Below are positions 6,784 through 9,538 of a DNA stretch of 9,538 nt, one piece after another. Numbering within the stretch: position 1 is the stretch's first letter; the number at the start of each line of letters is the position of its first letter. The DNA lies in contig DLXG01000122.1 in assembly GCA_003448875.1 (NCBI GenBank), forward strand, positions 1-9,538, in the 5' to 3' direction. Below the pieces are notes generated by a model that was given only the letters and a program-made list of their open reading frames with translations, was not told the DNA's origin and did not search any database. A program made the translations under genes and the position numbers. This DNA comes from Anaerolineaceae bacterium (lineage in GTDB: Bacteria > Chloroflexota > Anaerolineae > Anaerolineales > Anaerolineaceae).

Positions 6784-7548
6784 ATGTTCAACTGGATTAA
6801 GACCATGCAAAACGACATCCGCAGTGCGCTGGAGCGAGACCCGGCCGCGCGCAGCCCGCTGGAGATCCTGCTGGCCTACCCCGGCATTCACGCGCTCTGG
6901 CTGCACCGCGTGGCCCACTTTTTGTGGAAGCGCAACTTCAAACTGCTGGCGCGCTGGCTTTCGCACATCAACCGCTTTCTGACCGGTATTGAAATTCACC
7001 CCGGCGCCAGGATTGGCAGACGCCTGTTCATTGATCACGGCATGGGGGTAGTGATCGGTGAGACGGCCGAGATCGGCAACAATGTAACCCTCTACCACGG
7101 GGTTACGCTGGGCGGTGTCAGTCTGGAAAAGGGCAAACGCCATCCGACCATCGAAGATGATGTGGTGATCGGCGCGGGCGCCAAGGTGCTGGGCAACATC
7201 ACAGTGGGGCGCGGCAGCCGGGTAGGCGCCAACGCGGTGGTGATTCACTCCGTCCCGCCCAATTCGGTGGTGGTGGGTGTGCCGGGTCAGGTGGTGGTGC
7301 GCAGCAAGCCGGTGGAAGGCGGCCCCGACCTGCATCACGATCAACTGCCGGATGCGATCGGCAAGTCGCTGGCCTCGGTCATGGCGCGCCTGGATGCGCT
7401 GGAACGCCAACTGCACAGCCATGCCCTGGAAGCCAGCGGCGGCAACGGCAAGCCAATTGGCAAAGATGACGAGCGGGTGCTGGTCAACCCGCCGCTGGTG
7501 CATCCGCCGGCAGACGGCATCTGGCGCGGCGAAGACTTTTCGATTTGA
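6784..7548 (+). CDS. cysE: serine O-acetyltransferase, short (EpsC-like) form
   Basis: A 254-residue hexapeptide-repeat acyltransferase that makes O-acetylserine from serine and acetyl-CoA, the substrate for CysK. The N-terminal helical part is short (1-66), unlike the roughly 140 residues of the enterobacterial enzyme. The left-handed beta helix starts at [12 protein letters not shown] (67-78), with His85 in DHGMG as the catalytic His and Glu70 where E. coli has Asp143. YHGVTLGG (104-111), KRHP (118-121) and [11 protein letters not shown] (129-139) are signature segments. After the helix comes an extra tail of about 80 residues: a predicted amphipathic helix (about 189-211), a Gly-rich linker and an acidic end, GEDFSI. 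The final Ile is what known CysE proteins insert into the CysK active site to form the cysteine synthase complex. The gene lies 19 nt after cysK, with a GGA-type SD in the gap. Its stop is one base from the convergent LysM gene. Confidence 0.94.
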   Translation: MFNWIKTMQNDIRSALERDPAARSPLEILLAYPGIHALWLHRVAHFLWKRNFKLLARWLSHINRFLTGIEIHPGARIGRRLFIDHGMGVVIGETAEIGNNVTLYHGVTLGGVSLEKGKRHPTIEDDVVIGAGAKVLGNITVGRGSRVGANAVVIHSVPPNSVVVGVPGQVVVRSKPVEGGPDLHHDQLPDAIGKSLASVMARLDALERQLHSHALEASGGNGKPIGKDDERVLVNPPLVHPPADGIWRGEDFSI

Positions 7549-7549
7549 T

Positions 7550-8170
7550 TTATTTTCTGCGGAAGGCAGAAAAGAGGACAAACACCAGCCCGGCGCCGCT
7601 GATGAGAATCAGCCCCAACCCGAAGGTGGTTTGATTGAACCAGGCTGGGGGCTGCCAGTCAATCTTAATCAGCGGGGCCGGCGTTTCGGTGAAGGTGGGC
7701 GCGGGCGTGTAAGTGAGCGTGGGTGTGACCGGCGTGGGGGTCAGGGATGGCGTGCGGGTCGGCGGGATTGGCGTCAGGCTGGGCGTGGGTGAAACGGTCG
7801 GCGTAAACGCCGGGCGCAGGATCAACTTCTGGCCGGGCAGCAAAACCGCGTTCTGGTCAAGGTTGTTCAATTGCTGGATCTGGGCAATGCTGACCCCGTA
7901 AGCCGTGGCAATGCTCCACAGCGATTGTCCGCTTTGGACTTCGTGGATGAGCGAGCCATCCGGGTTGGGGGTGGCGGTGATGACCGGCTGGATGACAGGC
8001 GCGGTTGTGCCGGCCTGCAAGGGGTTGGCAAAGCGGGGAGCGTTGAGCAGCCCCGTCCAATTTCCTCCGCTGCCGGCCTGAGCCTGCACGGTTTGAGCCG
8101 AAAGGAATACTCCGCCGGCTGCCAGAAGCAGGAAACACAAAAAGGTTGTTAAGAGAAAAAAGCGGCGCAT
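7550..8170 (-). CDS. LysM-domain envelope protein with Pro/Thr linker and C-terminal anchor
   Basis: A 206-residue exported protein. The signal peptide (about 1-32) has RR, a Leu/Phe-rich core and a likely cleavage after AQA. One LysM domain (75-119) opens HEVQSGQSLWSIATAYG and closes LLPGQKLILRP; LysM binds peptidoglycan or other GlcNAc glycans. A low-complexity TPTPSLTP-type linker (122-167) follows. One membrane helix (about 183-202) precedes a terminal RRK. The topology is therefore outside, then anchor, then a short cytosolic tail. The start at ATG 8170 is chosen because the signal peptide begins there; the frame is open to 8287, but that stretch is Arg-rich and overlaps the CBS gene. 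No SD precedes ATG 8170, and a TATAAT box ends only 7 nt upstream, so the mRNA may be leaderless. It lies 70 nt after the CBS gene and is convergent with cysE. The precise role in the envelope is unknown. Confidence 0.85.
   Translation of the reverse strand: MRRFFLLTTFLCFLLLAAGGVFLSAQTVQAQAGSGGNWTGLLNAPRFANPLQAGTTAPVIQPVITATPNPDGSLIHEVQSGQSLWSIATAYGVSIAQIQQLNNLDQNAVLLPGQKLILRPAFTPTVSPTPSLTPIPPTRTPSLTPTPVTPTLTYTPAPTFTETPAPLIKIDWQPPAWFNQTTFGLGLILISGAGLVFVLFSAFRRK
7553..7573. repeat. 8-bp inverted repeat at the cysE/LysM junction
   Basis: TTTTCTGC (7553-7560) and GCAGAAAA (7566-7573) are perfectly complementary around GGAAG. It lies in the last codons of the LysM gene, 4 nt after the cysE stop. 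It may end both convergent transcripts, but no U-tract follows the stem on either strand, so it is not a canonical intrinsic terminator. Confidence 0.4.
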
Positions 8171-8194
8171 TGGGGTAATTATACCCAATGCGCC
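8164..8194. repeat. perfect 11-bp inverted repeat over the LysM promoter and start codon
   Basis: GGCGCATTGGG (8164-8174) and CCCAATGCGCC (8184-8194) are exact reverse complements separated by 9 nt (8175-8183). On the minus strand the downstream arm contains the LysM ATG and the spacer contains TATAAT. As DNA it is well suited to bind a dimeric regulator that blocks the -10 region. As RNA in read-through transcripts from the CBS gene, it would bury the start codon in a stem. Confidence 0.7.
8178..8183 (-). promoter_or_regulatory. -10 box of a probable leaderless LysM promoter
   Basis: TATAAT reads from 8183 down to 8178 on the minus strand. Normal -10 to +1 spacing puts the transcript start at about 8171, one base before ATG 8170. 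No good -35 is seen at 15-19 nt upstream (best windows ACAACC or TCACAA), so activation or an alternative sigma contact may be needed. Confidence 0.45.
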
Positions 8195-8240
8195 CAAAGT
8201 GGTTGTGATGATTTGAAGATCAGCGAGGTAGAAACGCCTT

Positions 8241-8660
8241 CTACGACAGCAGCCGCTCCCCGTCCCCGCGCCCCATCGTTTCGGCAATCACCAGAAAGTC
8301 ATTGGCTGAAATCATGCCGATCACCGTCCCGTGTTCATCCGCTACCGGCAGGTGATGGATGCGTTTCTCTTTCATCACGCGGGCACAGTCAGCAATGGTC
8401 ATCTCAGGCGAAATCGTGATGAGCGGCGAACTCATGATCTCTTTGACTTTGACTTTGGAAGGGTCTTTGCCCTGAGCCACAATCTTATCGCAGATGTCAA
8501 TGGAGGTCACAATGCCGTAATCAGGGCTTTCGGCGGTCTTTTTGACAATCAAACTATTGATGTAGCGCCGGCGCATGGTGCTGAGCGCGTCCAGCACCGG
8601 ACTTTCCGGATCAACGAAGACTACCAGATCGTTCATCCAGTCGCGTACGGTGTTTTGCAT
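8241..8660 (-). CDS. tandem CBS-domain protein
   Basis: A 139-residue cytosolic protein made of one CBS pair (Bateman module): CBS1 about 5-63 and CBS2 about 73-126. The ligand-site pattern G-x-x-T/S-x-x-D appears in both, as GIVTSID (49-55) and GMISAND (115-121). Both sites could therefore bind an adenine nucleotide or S-adenosyl ligand. No catalytic domain is attached, so it is probably a stand-alone energy or metabolite sensor acting on an unknown partner. Start: AGGAG lies 9 nt before ATG 8660. The in-frame TTG at 8666 is too close to the same SD. Its own promoter is visible upstream (8748-8775). The LysM gene follows after 70 nt on the same strand; a 6-bp hairpin overlaps the stop codon but has no U-tract, so read-through is possible. 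Confidence 0.9.
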   Translation of the reverse strand: MQNTVRDWMNDLVVFVDPESPVLDALSTMRRRYINSLIVKKTAESPDYGIVTSIDICDKIVAQGKDPSKVKVKEIMSSPLITISPEMTIADCARVMKEKRIHHLPVADEHGTVIGMISANDFLVIAETMGRGDGERLLS

Positions 8661-8747
8661 GTTCAAATTCTCCTTTACAGGGGTTGGTAAGGTGTGAATG
8701 AAGTGCCGCTTGACGCTCAGGGATTAACCCGAAATCAGTCTGAATCT

Positions 8748-8775
8748 AGTATAACAAAAAGCAATCGCCTGACAA
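8748..8775 (-). promoter_or_regulatory. candidate sigma-70 promoter for the CBS gene
   Basis: Minus strand: TTGTCA (8775 down to 8770) and TATACT (8753 down to 8748) are each a 5/6 match to consensus, with a 16-nt spacer. The start would be near 8741, giving a leader of about 80 nt before ATG 8660. It separates the CBS gene from surE as an independent transcription unit. Confidence 0.6.
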
Positions 8776-8814
8776 GTGAGAATTGATTGGGGGTTTTCCT
8801 GTGAACAGGTTAAC

Positions 8815-9538
8815 TCATGGGGGATTGGAGCTTTCCTTATGACTATTCAAATCCGGAAACTGCCAGCCGCGCAGACCGTCCAATGCCTGATAAGCAGTCA
8901 GGTCTAACTGCACGGGCGTTACCGAAACATAATTACCGGCTAATGCGCCAATATCGGTACCTTCTTCCGGCAGGCCGGTCGGCTCGTCCCCGCCGATCCA
9001 GTAGTAGGGTTTGCCGCGCGGGTCTTCACGGCGGATCAGTTCATCGCGGTAGATGCGCAGGCCGAGCCGGGTGACCATCCAGCCGCGCAGGGCGGAGAGG
9101 GGCTGATTGGGTATGTTGACATTCAGCAGCACGTGTGGCGGCAGGCCGTTCTGGATCACCATGGGTACCAGCCGGGCGGCCACCGCTGCCGCCGTTTCAT
9201 AATGCAGGGTGTGGTTGTTTTCCTCGTTACGGTCGAGCGAGAATGCCAGCGAAGGCAGCCCCCAGATGGCACCCTCCATCGCGGCGGTGACCGTGCCGGA
9301 GTAGGTCACATCATGCCCGACGTTGGCGTTGGGGTTGATGCCGGAAACGACCAGATCAATCGGCTCGGGCAGAATGCCCAGCACTGCCAGCGCCACACAA
9401 TCGGAGGGTGCGCCGTCGCTGGCCAGCGCCGGGGTGCCATCGGCTAATTGAACTTCTTTGACCCGCAAGGGGCGGTGCAGTGTTTTGACGTGCCCGGAGG
9501 CCGACCAGTTGCGGTCGGGCGCCAGCACACTGACCTTT
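8815..9538 (-). CDS. surE: 5'/3'-nucleotidase SurE (N-terminus beyond the window)
   Basis: The frame is open to the right edge. The visible 240 residues begin KVSVLAPDRNWSASGH, which matches the VVAPDRNRSG(A)S segment about 35-40 residues into SurE. The first strand with the metal-binding NDDG is therefore outside the window. Visible signatures are the Ser of NWSASGH, ASDGAPSDCVALA, and VSGINPNANVGHDVTYSGTV, which carries the conserved SGIN Asn and the GTV loop. Later come LNVNIPN and YVSVTPVQLDLT near the end. SurE is a metal-dependent phosphatase that dephosphorylates nucleoside 5'- and 3'-monophosphates in the cytosol and is linked to stress and stationary phase. The projected total of about 270 residues is normal. 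The last ten residues (NSHKESSNPP) are a non-conserved polar tail. No clear terminator follows; a 4-bp hairpin near 8800 lacks a U-tract. Confidence 0.93.
   Translation of the reverse strand, partial: KVSVLAPDRNWSASGHVKTLHRPLRVKEVQLADGTPALASDGAPSDCVALAVLGILPEPIDLVVSGINPNANVGHDVTYSGTVTAAMEGAIWGLPSLAFSLDRNEENNHTLHYETAAAVAARLVPMVIQNGLPPHVLLNVNIPNQPLSALRGWMVTRLGLRIYRDELIRREDPRGKPYYWIGGDEPTGLPEEGTDIGALAGNYVSVTPVQLDLTAYQALDGLRGWQFPDLNSHKESSNPP

Noticed and set aside
7664..7804. Repetitive GT-rich tract as a direct-repeat array
   Set aside because: It is the coding sequence of the Pro/Thr linker of the LysM protein; the repeats are irregular and explained by protein composition.
8228..8244. GTAGAA/TTCTAC hairpin over the CBS stop codon as a terminator
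   Set aside because: A 6-bp AT-rich stem with no following U-tract on the minus strand.
8171..8287. Upstream extension of the LysM protein
   Set aside because: The extra residues are Arg-rich, overlap the CBS coding region and would displace the signal peptide from the N-terminus.

Overview
The window looks like a piece of a Chloroflexota (Anaerolineae-like) chromosome. This is inferred from style rather than from a marker gene: a LysM lipoprotein-like protein with a Pro/Thr linker of the kind common in that group, and a tandem-receiver/PAS/GAF/HD-GYP signalling protein. The flanks are GC-rich. Positions 2259-5560 are visibly AT-richer; hand counts give 21/60 G+C at 3721-3780 against 41/60 at 6061-6120.

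Layout. (a) 1-2213, plus: 3' part of a large cyclic-di-GMP phosphodiesterase-type response regulator. (b) 2259-5329, minus: an SDR dehydrogenase, a CrtI-type FAD oxidoreductase that overlaps it by 11 nt, and a small four-helix membrane protein. This looks like a lipid or isoprenoid-modifying module of foreign base composition. (c) 5330-5831: a 502-nt divergent control region. It holds a probable minus-strand promoter for the SDR module and a perfect-consensus plus-strand promoter (TTGACA, 16 nt, TATAAT). About 255 nt of leader RNA follow. (d) 5832-7548, plus: cysK and cysE, the two last steps of cysteine synthesis. (e) 7550-8660, minus: a LysM cell-envelope protein and a tandem-CBS protein. 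(f) 8815-9538, minus: surE, cut by the window end.

The most interesting element is the cysK leader. It encodes a well-placed 10-residue peptide, MFTCVCLRRG, with an SD sequence, two Cys codons and three in-frame stops in a row (TGA TGA TAG). Downstream is a perfect 10-bp inverted repeat followed directly by TTTTATTTT, with smaller, partly exclusive hairpins between the arms. This is the architecture of a ribosome-mediated transcription attenuator, here apparently sensing cysteine (charged tRNA-Cys) to control cysteine synthesis. No T-box or SAM-riboswitch signature was seen. The second notable element is a perfect 11-bp inverted repeat that contains both a TATAAT box and the start codon of the LysM gene, suggesting a leaderless, operator-controlled transcript.
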